Source: Myxococcales bacterium
GTDB taxonomy: Bacteria; Myxococcota_A; Polyangia; Polyangiales; Polyangiaceae
NCBI GenBank assembly: GCA_016706225.1
Contig: JADJKB010000005.1
Location: 1,054,001 to 1,118,000 of the forward strand
Direction of reading: 5' to 3'
Length of the DNA stretch: 64,000 nucleotides
The first letter of the stretch is position 1, and each line of letters begins with the position of its first letter. A model generated the notes under the pieces. The model saw nothing but the letters and a program-made list of their open reading frames with translations. It was not told the DNA's origin and did not search any database. This document shows, piece by piece, positions 16,347 to 25,005 of the stretch. A program made the position numbers and the translations under genes.

Positions 16347-18053
16347 TCAGTCCGCCATGGTCACGCGGAGGATCTCTTCCGGAGTGGTCATGCCCTCCAG
16401 CACCTTGGTGATCCCCGCCATGCGCAGGCTCACCATGCCGCGCTTGATCGCTCCAACTTTGAGCTCGGTAGTGGAGGCGCCCTGCAGCACCATCTCCTTG
16501 AGCTCCTCGCGGAACCGCATGACCTCGTAGAGTGCGATGCGGCCTTTGTAGCCCGTGGAGTTGCAGGTGTTGCAGCCACGCCCCTTCATGACCCGCACGC
16601 CCTGGGCCATTTGCTCCTCGGTCACGCCCATGTCGATCAAGGTCTGAGGGTCGGTAGGTACCTCGTACTTGCAGTCCACACACACCTTGCGCGCCAAGCG
16701 TTGGGCGAGCACGAGATTCACGCTGGCCGTGATCAAGAATGGCTCGACACCCATGTTCAAGAGCCGGCTGATGGTCGCCGGGGCGTCGTTGGTGTGCAGA
16801 GTCGAGAGCACCATGTGGCCCGTGAGCGCGGCCTTGACCGCGATTTCCGCGGTCTCGAAGTCTCGGATCTCGCCCACCATGATGATGTCCGGGTCTTGGC
16901 GCAGGAATGCGCGCAGACTCATGGCGAAGTTCAGACCAATCTCGTCGTGCATCTGCACCTGGTTGATGCCGTGCAGGTTGTACTCGACCGGATCTTCGGC
17001 GGTGCTGATGTTCACGCCGGGTTTGTTCAAATCCGAGAGCGCCGAGTAGAGGGTCGTGGTCTTGCCGGAGCCGGTCGGGCCGGTCACGAGCACCATGCCC
17101 CAGGGCTGGTTGATGGCCCACTGGAAGTCGTCGAGGGGTGCCTGATCGAAGCCCAGCTTCGTCATGTCGAGCTGGAGATTTCCTTTGTCGAGCAGGCGCA
17201 GCACGACCTTCTCGCCCCACAGCGTCGGCAGCACCGACACGCGGAAGTCCATCTCGCGGCCCTTGCCCAGCTTCAGCTTGATGCGCCCGTCTTGCGGCAA
17301 GCGCCGCTCGGCGATGTCGAGCTGGCTCATGATCTTGAGCCGGCTCACGAGGGCGTTCTTCAGGCGCAGCGGCGGGCTCATTTCCTCGTGCAGCACACCG
17401 TCGATGCGGTAGCGGACCCGCAGGCGTTTTTCGTACGGCTCGACGTGGATGTCGCTGGCGCCCTTGCGAATGGCGTTGAGCAAGAGCACGTTCACCAGGC
17501 GCACGACCGGTGCGTCGGCGCTCTGTTTCTCGAGCTCGAGGGCGTTGACGTCCTCTTCGTCGGCTGAAAAGTCGATGTCCTGCTCGTCGAGCGAGAAATC
17601 GGTCATCAGCTCTTCGTAGGAAGGGCCGGCGTTGTAATAACGCTCGATGGCGCCGGCCACGGCCGTCTCGCTGGCGACGACCGGCTCGACGTTGTAGTTC
17701 GTGAGGAACTTGATGTCGTCGATGGCGTGCAGGTTGGTCGGATCCGCCATGGCGACGATCAGCGACTGCCCGGAGCGCGACACCGGGATGATCTTGTGTT
17801 TTTCGCAGACGTCCCGGCTGACCAGCTTGATGATCTCGTTGTCGATCTCGTACTCGTCCAGATTGATGGCGGGGAGGCGATACTGCGCGCTGAGGAAGTT
17901 GGTGATCTCGCCGTCCGAGATGAACCCGAGCTTCTGCAGGGCGTAACCGAGATTGCCCCCTGACGTGCGTTGTTCGTCCTGTGCGCGTCGGAGTTGCTGG
18001 AGGCTGATGAGCTTTTCTCGGACGAGCAGCTCACCCAGGCGATTCGTGCTCAT
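16347..18053 (-). CDS. pilB: Type IV pilus assembly ATPase PilB
   Basis: A 568-residue GspE/PilB-family ATPase driving pilus extension. It starts MSTNRLGELLVREKLIS; an MshEN-type N-terminal domain spans about 1-140, an acidic linker about 150-180, and the ATPase domain the rest, with Walker A GPTGSGKTTT at 325-334, the Asp box ISTAEDPVEY, RQDPDIIMVGEIRDFETAEIA and the His box STLHTNDAPATI. A zinc tetracysteine (CVDC ... CNTC) sits near residue 470-515. The start at 18053 was chosen by homology; longer frames overlap the divergent FHA gene. Length is standard. Confidence 0.96.
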   Translation of the reverse strand: MSTNRLGELLVREKLISLQQLRRAQDEQRTSGGNLGYALQKLGFISDGEITNFLSAQYRLPAINLDEYEIDNEIIKLVSRDVCEKHKIIPVSRSGQSLIVAMADPTNLHAIDDIKFLTNYNVEPVVASETAVAGAIERYYNAGPSYEELMTDFSLDEQDIDFSADEEDVNALELEKQSADAPVVRLVNVLLLNAIRKGASDIHVEPYEKRLRVRYRIDGVLHEEMSPPLRLKNALVSRLKIMSQLDIAERRLPQDGRIKLKLGKGREMDFRVSVLPTLWGEKVVLRLLDKGNLQLDMTKLGFDQAPLDDFQWAINQPWGMVLVTGPTGSGKTTTLYSALSDLNKPGVNISTAEDPVEYNLHGINQVQMHDEIGLNFAMSLRAFLRQDPDIIMVGEIRDFETAEIAVKAALTGHMVLSTLHTNDAPATISRLLNMGVEPFLITASVNLVLAQRLARKVCVDCKYEVPTDPQTLIDMGVTEEQMAQGVRVMKGRGCNTCNSTGYKGRIALYEVMRFREELKEMVLQGASTTELKVGAIKRGMVSLRMAGITKVLEGMTTPEEILRVTMAD

Positions 18054-18204
18054 TTTCGGAGTCGTCTCCCGCTCGAGGGTTTCAGAGCCAACAATCCTAC
18101 CAGGAATCGCTCGGGTCAAAAGGCCCAGATCTGCCGCGGTCTTCCGGGCCCCGGCGGCTCTCACCTTGAAACCGCGCCCAGATTGCTCGACAACGGAGCC
18201 GCCG

Positions 18205-19356
18205 ATGGGCTTCTTCTCTCGGGTCGGTGCGATCTTCGGCGGCGGGAAGCGGTCCCGCCTCGCTCGCGCGCGCCGGCTCGAGGCGATTGGCAGCCTGGAA
18301 GACGCGACCGCAGCGTACCTGGATCTGGGCGAGCGGGACGCGGCGGCGCAGGTGCTCGTCGTGCGCGCAGAGGCGGCGGTCGACAACGAGAAACGACGGC
18401 TGCTGTTGGCGCAGGCGGCCGGTCTCGCGGAGGGGGCGCGGGCTCGTGAAATCGAGCGCAAACGGGCGAGCTTGGTGCTCGAGCTGAAGCGCAGCGGGGC
18501 GTACGCGCCGACCCGCGTCGAGCTCGAAGAAATGGCGGGACGGCTCGAGCGCGCGGGGGAGGCCACGCTGGCCGCGGAAGTGTACGGGCTGATCGGCGAC
18601 CGCGAAGGGGAGACGCGCATGCTGGTGGAGGCCGGTGCCATCGAGCGCCTGGAGCAGGTCCTCGATTCCGAGCAGACCCGTGTCCGCGCCGAGCGCGAGG
18701 TCGGTCAGCTCCACGCGCGAGTGCACGACCTGTGGCTGTCCGGAGCGCGTCGTGCGGCGATGGCGGCCGGTGCCAGCGCGCGCGAGAGCGACCGTCGCAT
18801 CGACGACCTGCTGCGCGAGATCGAGCACCGGCGGGTGATGGCGCCGCGGCTCACGCTGTCCTTGGCCGGTGAACGAACCGAGCTCCTCTTCGGCGACGAG
18901 ATCAGCGTGGGTCGCGCCGATGCGACCCTCGTGATCGCCTCGCCAGCGCTGAGCCGCACACACCTGATGATTCGGCGCACTCCCAGAGGACCGCAGGTCC
19001 TGGATCTCGACTCCAAGAACGGCACGTTCTTGTCCGGCGTTCGGCTGGGAGCGCCCTTGCCCGTGAACGCCCCGCTCGAACTCTCGCTCGGCGGTGAAGT
19101 GAGCCTCGAGCTTCGGCCCTGGAACACAGCCGGGGTCTGCCTGAGTCACGGCACCAGCCCCCTGTTTGCGCCCCTCGGCCCGTTCGAGCTCGGCGGCTGG
19201 TCGATCACACCGGGCGCCGACGGCTGGCTCTCGCTCGATCTGACATCGCCGGCGTTTCTTGCGGGGCTTTCGGTGATCGGACGCATCGAGCTGTTGATCG
19301 GCGATCGCCTGAGTCGCGCGCCTGCGGGCCCGGTCGAGCTCGAGGTGTTGGCGTGA
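18205..19356 (+). CDS. FHA domain protein
   Basis: A 383-residue soluble protein. Residues about 10-200 are alpha-helical repeats rich in Ala/Arg/Glu (ARRLEAIGSLEDATAAYLDLGERDAAAQVL), reminiscent of TPR-like scaffolds. Residues about 210-290 are an FHA phosphothreonine-binding domain with GDEISVGRADATLVI, SPALSRTHLMI and LDSKNGTFLSG, i.e. the Arg, Ser-Arg-x-His and Asn residues of the recognition loops. A beta-rich C-terminal part follows. It starts at the ATG 18205 with GGAG upstream and its stop overlaps the kinase gene start (GTGA). It likely reads phosphorylation by the linked kinase; its divergence from pilB hints at, but does not prove, a motility role. Confidence 0.87.
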   Translation: MGFFSRVGAIFGGGKRSRLARARRLEAIGSLEDATAAYLDLGERDAAAQVLVVRAEAAVDNEKRRLLLAQAAGLAEGARAREIERKRASLVLELKRSGAYAPTRVELEEMAGRLERAGEATLAAEVYGLIGDREGETRMLVEAGAIERLEQVLDSEQTRVRAEREVGQLHARVHDLWLSGARRAAMAAGASARESDRRIDDLLREIEHRRVMAPRLTLSLAGERTELLFGDEISVGRADATLVIASPALSRTHLMIRRTPRGPQVLDLDSKNGTFLSGVRLGAPLPVNAPLELSLGGEVSLELRPWNTAGVCLSHGTSPLFAPLGPFELGGWSITPGADGWLSLDLTSPAFLAGLSVIGRIELLIGDRLSRAPAGPVELEVLA

Positions 19357-20597
19357 GTCTCTGGCGGCGCTTGCGTCAGCGTCTTGGCCGCGCCCCCGCC
19401 AAGGTCGAGAGCGCGGCGAGCGCGCGGCCGCCTTCGACGACGCCACCCTCGCTGAAGCCGGAGCCGGCGCCCCGGCGTGAAGCGGAGCGGACGGCGCTCG
19501 AGGCGCTGGCCGCCGGTGCCGCCGCGAGCGAGGCCGCGTGTCTGTCGGAGCTCACGGCGGCGAGCGGGTCGGGTCGGGAGAAAACTGCCCTCGCCGCGGT
19601 GCTCGAAGCTCGAGGTCGGGGCCCGGTGTCGGAGCCGCTGCTCACTCGGGCGGCGGAGCTGCACCTCGCCCGCGGCGAGCCGCTCGCGGCGCTGCGCCTG
19701 CTGGAAGGCGCGAGCTCGGCGGCGGGGTTGCTGCTCCAGGCCGATGCCTGCGCGGAGTCGGGGGCTCAGGCTCGTGCGCTCACCCTGGTCGAGCGCGTGC
19801 TGGTGCAGGACATCGACGCGCCCGGCGCCCGTGAGCGCCACGAACGGCTGCGGCGAGCGCTCGGGGGACGAACCCCCGCGGTTCACGTGGCGCTCAGTGA
19901 AACGACCCTGCTGCGTTCCGAAGCGCCCGACACCACCCTGCGCATCGTCGCCGAGGCAGGACGCGGCGGCGCGGGCACCGTGTTCGAGGCGATCGACGAC
20001 GTGCTCTCGCGTCGTGTTGCGCTCAAGATCTACCACCAGCCGGAGCGCGAGCGCGACAAGCTGGTACGTGAAGCGCGGACCGCTGTCGAGCTCGCCGGAG
20101 CGGGCGTCGTGCGGGTGTTCGACATCGACCGGGACCGCGGTCACATCGTGATGGAGTGGCTGGGTAACGGGTCGCTGAAACGACACCTTGCTGCAAAGAA
20201 CATCGCGGTCTTGTTTCCCATCCAGCGCTGGCTCGTGCCCTTGATTGCGGTGCTCGAGCGCGTGCATGCGGCGGGGCTCGTTCACGCCGACATCAAGCCC
20301 GCCAACGTGATGCTGAGAGGGACGGGCGAACCGGTCTTGCTCGACTTCGGCCTGGCTCGACCGGCGTCCGAGGTCGTGGTCGGGGGCAGCGTCGGGTACA
20401 TGAGCCCCGAGCGAGTGCGGGGGCAGACGCGGGGGTTTGCCGAGGATCTCTACGCCCTCGGTCGGCTCGTCGAAGACGCGCTCGCGACCGGAGGGCAATC
20501 GGAGCCGATGCGACGGGTCGCGGATCTGCTGCTAGGGGAAGAGGCCGCCGCCGTGCCGAGTGCGACGGCCCTGCGCGAGCTCGTGGCGGGGCTCTAG
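19353..20597 (+). CDS. Ser/Thr protein kinase with helical N-terminal domain
   Basis: A 414-residue protein, GTG start in a 4-base overlap with the FHA gene. Residues 1-185 are low-complexity and helical. A Hanks-type kinase domain follows: Gly-loop GRGGAGTVFEA, VALKIYHQ (catalytic Lys), catalytic loop HADIKPANV, LLDFGLARP (metal-binding Asp) and SVGYMSPERVRG. The HRD Arg is replaced by Ala (HAD), so activation-segment control may differ, though Lys, both Asp and Asn are kept, which suggests an active enzyme. No transmembrane helix is evident, unlike many bacterial STPKs. Predicted partner: the upstream FHA protein. Confidence 0.87.
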   Translation: MSLWRRLRQRLGRAPAKVESAASARPPSTTPPSLKPEPAPRREAERTALEALAAGAAASEAACLSELTAASGSGREKTALAAVLEARGRGPVSEPLLTRAAELHLARGEPLAALRLLEGASSAAGLLLQADACAESGAQARALTLVERVLVQDIDAPGARERHERLRRALGGRTPAVHVALSETTLLRSEAPDTTLRIVAEAGRGGAGTVFEAIDDVLSRRVALKIYHQPERERDKLVREARTAVELAGAGVVRVFDIDRDRGHIVMEWLGNGSLKRHLAAKNIAVLFPIQRWLVPLIAVLERVHAAGLVHADIKPANVMLRGTGEPVLLDFGLARPASEVVVGGSVGYMSPERVRGQTRGFAEDLYALGRLVEDALATGGQSEPMRRVADLLLGEEAAAVPSATALRELVAGL

Positions 20598-20750
20598 AAC
20601 ACCGATCAGCTTGCGCTCCTCGTGTTCTAGGACACTTACGTTGGGGCTGCGCCCCAAACCCCCGGCCTTCGGCCGTGCGCGCTCCGCGCGCGAGCGCCGA
20701 ACACATTGCTAGTCGCTGAAAACAAACGACGTTCAACCTGTTCGGCGCTC
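20594..20750. repeat. Cluster of palindromes (REP-like intergenic element)
   Basis: Five inverted repeats in 157 bases. CTAGAACAC (20594-20602)/GTGTTCTAG (20622-20630) encloses the kinase stop codon. TTGGGGC-tgc-GCCCCAA lies at 20641-20657. CGGCC-ttc-GGCCG and GCGCG-ctc-CGCGC follow. An outer pair, GAGCGCCGAACA (20692-20703)/TGTTCGGCGCTC (20739-20750), is a perfect 12-bp match. It may serve as a terminator and resembles dispersed palindromic elements of high-GC genomes; copy number cannot be judged here. Confidence 0.55.
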
Positions 20751-20808
20751 TAGCCCGCTATCCGGCGGCGGTCCCCCTTGGTAGGCTGCCGGGCCACGCG
20801 AGCCCCGC

Positions 20809-20837
20809 TTGACACGGCGCAGCGCTTCCCAATACTT
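20809..20837 (+). promoter_or_regulatory. Sigma-70 type promoter of the rhodanese-E1 gene
   Basis: A perfect TTGACA at 20809-20814 is followed after 16-17 bases by AATACT/ATACTT (20831-20837), a moderate -10. Transcription would start near 20843, about 50 bases before the ATG at 20892. Confidence 0.5.
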
Positions 20838-20847
20838 CTCCCATCAT

Positions 20848-20870
20848 TGTCGCATCGGAATAGTGCGACA
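20848..20870. promoter_or_regulatory. Putative operator: 7-bp inverted repeat TGTCGCA-N9-TGCGACA
   Basis: A perfect dyad placed about +5 to +27 relative to the predicted transcription start, a position from which a dimeric repressor would block transcription. The spacing and arms are compatible with a winged-helix or Rrf2-type regulator, but no regulator gene lies beside it. It could instead be an RNA hairpin. Confidence 0.5.
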
Positions 20871-20891
20871 TTTCCCGGAGCCCGGCGAAAC

Positions 20892-22061
20892 ATGCCGAAA
20901 ACCTACAGTGATTTGTTCTCCGAGGTGCGGTCCGCGATCCGCACGCTGGCGCTCGAGGAGCTGCGAGGCCGCCTGGACGCGCCCGGCGACTTCACGCTCA
21001 TCGACGTGCGCGAGAAGGACGAGCTCCGGGCGGGCTTCATCCCCGGCGCGCTCCACATGCCCCGCGGGTTCCTGGAGATGCAGGCCGAGCAGAAGCTGCC
21101 CGACAAGAATCGCGAGATCGTCGTGTACTGTGCCGGCGGGATCCGCAGCGCGTTCGCCGCCAAGACCTTGATGGAGCTGGGTTACACCAACGTCTGGAGC
21201 GCAAACCCCGGCTTCGTCCGCTGGAAGGATCTCGGTTTTCCGATCGAAGAACCGACGGCGCTCACGCCCGCACAGCAAGATCGCTACTCGCGGCACATCC
21301 TCTTGCCTGAGGTTGGTGAGAAGGGACAGGAGCAGCTGCTGAAAGCGCGCGTGCTCTTGCTCGGCGCGGGCGGGCTGGGAGCCCCCGCCGCCTTGTACCT
21401 CGCCGCAGCGGGTGTTGGCAGCATGGGGATCGTGGATGCTGATGTGGTCGACGCATCGAACCTGCAGCGTCAGATCATCCACAGCACGTCCAGGGTCGGG
21501 ACACCGAAGGTGGACAGCGCCGAGGTCGCCATCAACGATTTGAACCCCGATGTCCGGGTGGTGAAGTTCCAGGAGCGCGTCACCAGCGAGAACGTCGACC
21601 GCATCTTCGGGCAGGGTTGGGACGCCATCGTCGATGGCTGCGACAATTTCCCGACGCGCTATCTCGTCAACGACGCCTCGCTCTTCCACAAGATCCCGGT
21701 GATCCACGGCTCGATCTTCCGGTTCGATGGACAGGTGACGACGTTCTCGCCGTTCGTTGGGCCTTGTTACCGGTGTCTGTATCCCGAGCCGCCGCCACCG
21801 CACCTCGCGCCATCGTGCGCCGAAGCCGGGGTGCTCGGGATCTTGCCGGGCATCGTCGGCACGCTGCAGGCCACCGAGGCCATCAAGCTGATCTTGGGCA
21901 AGGGTGATCCGCTGGTCGGTCGCCTCTTGACCTACGATTCGCTGCGCATGACGTTCCGCACTCTCAAGCTGCGGCGCGACAAGAACTGCCCCGCGTGCGG
22001 TGAGAACCCGACCATCAAGGAGTACATCGACTACGAGGGCTTCTGCGCGAACGTCAGCTGA
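20892..22061 (+). CDS. Rhodanese-ThiF/MoeB fusion (sulfur-carrier adenylyltransferase)
   Basis: A 389-residue two-domain protein. Residues about 14-120 are a rhodanese domain (LIDVREKDELRAGFIPGALHMP, active-site loop CAGGIRSA). Residues about 130-389 are an E1-like ThiF/MoeB domain: RYSRHILLPEVGEKGQ, ATP loop LLGAGGLGAPAALYLAAAG, DADVVDASNLQRQIIH, DGCDNFPTRYLVND, two zinc Cys pairs (CYRC and CPAC) and SCAEAGVLG with a candidate thioester Cys. MOCS3/MoeZ-type enzymes activate and sulfurylate small sulfur carriers for molybdopterin, thiamine or cysteine synthesis, usually with rhodanese at the C-terminus; here the order is reversed. The ATG at 20892 lies after the promoter/operator. Confidence 0.9.
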   Translation: MPKTYSDLFSEVRSAIRTLALEELRGRLDAPGDFTLIDVREKDELRAGFIPGALHMPRGFLEMQAEQKLPDKNREIVVYCAGGIRSAFAAKTLMELGYTNVWSANPGFVRWKDLGFPIEEPTALTPAQQDRYSRHILLPEVGEKGQEQLLKARVLLLGAGGLGAPAALYLAAAGVGSMGIVDADVVDASNLQRQIIHSTSRVGTPKVDSAEVAINDLNPDVRVVKFQERVTSENVDRIFGQGWDAIVDGCDNFPTRYLVNDASLFHKIPVIHGSIFRFDGQVTTFSPFVGPCYRCLYPEPPPPHLAPSCAEAGVLGILPGIVGTLQATEAIKLILGKGDPLVGRLLTYDSLRMTFRTLKLRRDKNCPACGENPTIKEYIDYEGFCANVS

Positions 22062-22245
22062 AGGCGTTCAGTCCACGGAGGTCCGCGGCGGCTCGAAGAG
22101 GAGTTACAGCGGCGGAAGTACCAGAATTTTGAGCTTGGTCTTCCGCTTCCGGCTTCCTGTTTTCCGTCCGGCGCGGCGCCTGCTCTGTAAGCCGCGGTCG
22201 GGGCCCGCGTTGGGTAGAGGTCGCTACGGCTTGGAAGGAGCACAC

Positions 22246-22896
22246 ATGTCGCGGAAAGTCGGTCTTTTGCTGGTTTCGATGTCCTTGCTCGCGGTCACGG
22301 GCTGCAAGAAGAAGGGCGGTGAGGAGTCGAACCTCGGGCCCGGTCCCGGACCCCAATGCCCGCCCGGGCAGTCGTTCAACGGCCAGATGTGCGTCGCGGC
22401 CACGCCGCCGCCGCCCACGACCAACCCGACCACCAATCCGCCGCCCCCGCCCATCGTGCCGACGGCGACGGCAGGTTCTCCCGCAGCGCCCCTCGATGCA
22501 GCCTCTTCTGCCGCCGCTGCGCAGGCCATCGATGCGCTCGCCAAACAGAGCGCCCCCGGCGCCAAGCCAGTGCAGGGCACGCTGCTCGCCGGTAACTTCC
22601 AACAGGGACAAACGCTCGAGACGACCTTCACGGCGCAGCCAGGCAGGTGTTACTCGGTGGTGGGTGCGGGCCTGCCGAACGTGCAGAACCTCGACCTGCA
22701 ACTGGTAGCTCAGAGTCCGGTGCCCGGCTTTGGCTCCCCGGTGCTGGCGACGGACCAGAGCAGCGCGCCGAACGCAGTCTTGGCCCCGCATCCGAACTGC
22801 TGGAAGTGGGCGGCGCCGGTCCAGGCGCCACTCAAGGTCGTGATGATCGTGTCCGCTGGCGCCGGCATCGCGGCGGCGCAGGTCTACGAGAAGTGA
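22246..22896 (+). CDS. Lipoprotein with Pro-rich linker, unknown function
   Basis: A 216-residue protein: MSRKVGLLL signal with lipobox AVTGC (Cys about 20), a Lys/Gly patch, a short Cys pair segment (CPPGQSFNGQMC), a Pro/Thr-rich linker (about 60-90), an Ala-rich helix and a C-terminal domain from about 125 with GNFQQGQTLETTFTAQPGRCYSVVG-like strands and a second Cys (NCWKW). The start follows AAGGAG at ideal spacing, so the longer frame is rejected. A jelly-roll-like pre-peptidase C-terminal fold is conceivable but not supported by motifs. It ends 9 bases from the convergent PAP2 gene. Confidence 0.75.
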   Translation: MSRKVGLLLVSMSLLAVTGCKKKGGEESNLGPGPGPQCPPGQSFNGQMCVAATPPPPTTNPTTNPPPPPIVPTATAGSPAAPLDAASSAAAAQAIDALAKQSAPGAKPVQGTLLAGNFQQGQTLETTFTAQPGRCYSVVGAGLPNVQNLDLQLVAQSPVPGFGSPVLATDQSSAPNAVLAPHPNCWKWAAPVQAPLKVVMIVSAGAGIAAAQVYEK

Positions 22897-22905
22897 CGCG
22901 CGCGC

Positions 22906-23916
22906 TCAGCGCACCTGGCCGCGGCGAAACCGCGGCCACGATTCGCTGAGGCCGGCGGCCGCGCGTCGGTCGAGCTCCCAGCCGGTGATCCGCGTCGCAA
23001 TCAGGAACGAAAACGTGGCGAGCGCGAGGCCGGCGATCACGTCGATGACGTAATGCCAGCGCAGGAACATCGTCGCGCCGACGATGTTGACGGCGCAGAA
23101 GGCGGTGACCGGCCAGCTGGCTTTGAACGGCAGCTTGTCGCGGTGGCGAAAGCTGTACAGCGCCAGAAAGGTTGGGGCTGCCGTGTGGAGAGATGGGAAG
23201 ATGTCCATCTGCGACCCGCCCGAGGCAACCGTGGCCATCACCATGTCGCGCCACATGCCGTGGGGCAGTGGGTTTTGAAACTGGTCCGCGAGTGCGCGGT
23301 GGGGGCCGTAACCCGGCACGAGCATGTACACGAGGTGTCCCACGCAGAAGATGCTGACCATGCCCAGGGCGAACTCCCCAATCTGGCGAGCGCTGCGAGA
23401 AAATAGCAGCGTCGGGATCACGTGGATCGCGAGCACGAAGAAATAACCGAAGTAGAAGAAGGCGAACCACTCGGTCGTCGCCGGCGTCACAATCGCGTCC
23501 ATCGCGAGCGCTGGCTCGAAGCCAAAGAGCTGCAGATCGAGCTGATAGAGCTCGTGGTCCAGGGTGGTGGGGTTCACCAGCGGCAGCAGCCGAGCGAGGA
23601 AGAAGTAACTGAGCTGAACCGTGCCGTAGATCGCCAGTCGATACAGGAGCGGGGCCATGAAGCCGTGTTTGAGCAAGCCACCGCGGACCAGGATCAGCGT
23701 CGCGACCAGGAACGTCAGCAGCGACCCCATGCGGGTCACTGAAATGCGTTGATCTTGAGAAGGCGGGCAACGCAGCGCAACGACGGTCAAGGTGACCAGG
23801 AACACGAACACCAGCAGGTCCTGCACCGTGAGCTCACGCAGCATCCGGCGCACGAACCCCACCGACTCCGTCGATTGCGGTCTAGCGAGGTGGAAGCTCT
23901 CGTGGTCGATGGCCAT
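22906..23916 (-). CDS. PAP2-superfamily membrane phosphatase/transferase
   Basis: A 336-residue protein with about six transmembrane helices and the PAP2 signature spread over GYGPHRALADQF, PSLHTAAPTFLALY and RWHYVIDVIAG. The last two hold the catalytic His pair and Asp of lipid phosphatases and inositol-phosphorylceramide-synthase-like enzymes (PAP2_3 group). It probably removes or exchanges a phosphate-linked headgroup on a lipid at the outer face of the inner membrane; the substrate is not readable. The start at 23916 has GAGG upstream; longer frames are coding shadows. Confidence 0.85.
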   Translation of the reverse strand: MAIDHESFHLARPQSTESVGFVRRMLRELTVQDLLVFVFLVTLTVVALRCPPSQDQRISVTRMGSLLTFLVATLILVRGGLLKHGFMAPLLYRLAIYGTVQLSYFFLARLLPLVNPTTLDHELYQLDLQLFGFEPALAMDAIVTPATTEWFAFFYFGYFFVLAIHVIPTLLFSRSARQIGEFALGMVSIFCVGHLVYMLVPGYGPHRALADQFQNPLPHGMWRDMVMATVASGGSQMDIFPSLHTAAPTFLALYSFRHRDKLPFKASWPVTAFCAVNIVGATMFLRWHYVIDVIAGLALATFSFLIATRITGWELDRRAAAGLSESWPRFRRGQVR

Positions 23917-24064
23917 CAGACGCCTCGGGCTCTTGGCTCTATTACAGCGAAACCCGTGCCGCTCGCCAGTCTCCTCGATTCGCCGGTCGGATGAACGTTG
24001 GGCGCGCCTGCGCTCGACCAAGCCGCGTAGTTTTGTACGCAGGTTGGGGAACTCGTTTACGCGG

Positions 24065-24901
24065 TCATGAGCGCTCGACCCGCGCCTTGGCGAGCTCGAG
24101 GGCCTCGTCTTGCTCGGGTTCGATGTCTTGCTCGGGTTCGATGTCTTGCTCGGGTTCGACCTCGGCCTCGGGCCCCGCGTCCGGTGCCGGCGGCTCGCCG
24201 CCGGTCTCGACTCGCAGCTTCGCCGGCCCCACGGAGTACGCGAGATCTCCTTCCTCGGTGACGCGGGCGTGCACCAGGTCGTGCACGCTGAGGTGTGCCA
24301 GCACGTACTCGGCGCGCTCGAGGTCGATTCGCATGAGCTTCGCCAGCTCGTCCGCCGCGACCTCCTTGCCGGTGTGCTGAAGCAGGTCGGACGCGACCAG
24401 ACCGTAGGCCTCGTCGAGCTTGGCCTCGCGCTCCCGCCCCTGCGAGACGCTGCGACGCCAAGCGAGCGCCGCGGCGACGAACGGGAGCGCGCTCGCACCG
24501 AGCATCGCGAGCGTCATGAAGATCCCCGGTGCGACCGTCAGGAGGACGAGCAAGGTCGCGACCAGGGCCAGAATGCCGAAGCCGCCGACGACCCCGGTTG
24601 CCATGAGCCAGGCGGCCCGAGCGAGGTGTGCGCGCCGCGCCTTGACCAGCACGGGGATTTCTCGGCCGCTGCGCACCACCTCGGTCTGATCGAGCGGCAC
24701 TCGCGGTCCGCCGCAGACGCGGCAGCGAAACCGGAGCGGCTCGGCGGCCTCGATGTCGGTCACCGAGCGGCAATGTGGGCAGCGGTTCGCCTCGCCGAAG
24801 GCGGCGCCACATTGTTTACAGCCGAGCGTCGCGGACAGCGTTCCGCCGCAGACGCGGCACAGACCGCCCGGGGCTGGCTCACCGGAGATCACGGGGTTCA
24901 T
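24065..24901 (-). CDS. Zinc-ribbon membrane protein
   Basis: A 278-residue protein. The N-terminal ~65 residues hold four CxxC knuckles (CRVCGG, CKQCGA, CPHCRS, CRVCGG), enough for two zinc ribbons. Two transmembrane helices follow at about 97-120 and 125-147. A cytoplasmic part at about 165-235 looks like a small winged-helix or coiled domain (KEVAADELAKLMRIDLERAEYVLAHL). The tail is acidic and contains three copies of EPEQDI from an 18-base tandem repeat. I do not recognise the family. The 148 bases downstream to the PAP2 gene hold no gene. Confidence 0.72.
   Translation of the reverse strand: MNPVISGEPAPGGLCRVCGGTLSATLGCKQCGAAFGEANRCPHCRSVTDIEAAEPLRFRCRVCGGPRVPLDQTEVVRSGREIPVLVKARRAHLARAAWLMATGVVGGFGILALVATLLVLLTVAPGIFMTLAMLGASALPFVAAALAWRRSVSQGREREAKLDEAYGLVASDLLQHTGKEVAADELAKLMRIDLERAEYVLAHLSVHDLVHARVTEEGDLAYSVGPAKLRVETGGEPPAPDAGPEAEVEPEQDIEPEQDIEPEQDEALELAKARVERS
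24108..24161 (-). repeat. 18-bp tandem repeat encoding EPEQDI
   Basis: Three head-to-tail copies (24108-24125, 24126-24143, 24144-24161; the last diverges at its end) of tcttgctcgggttcgatg. The unit is a multiple of three, so copy changes would alter the acidic tail length without frameshift. Confidence 0.85.
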
Positions 24902-25005
24902 AGCGTCGATCGCAGTCTAGACTGGATCGCCGCGCCTCGTGATCGGCTGCAAATCACGGCCATTGGTTTGACTGACCCGGATCGGGGGCCTATCCTCGAA
25001 ACCTG

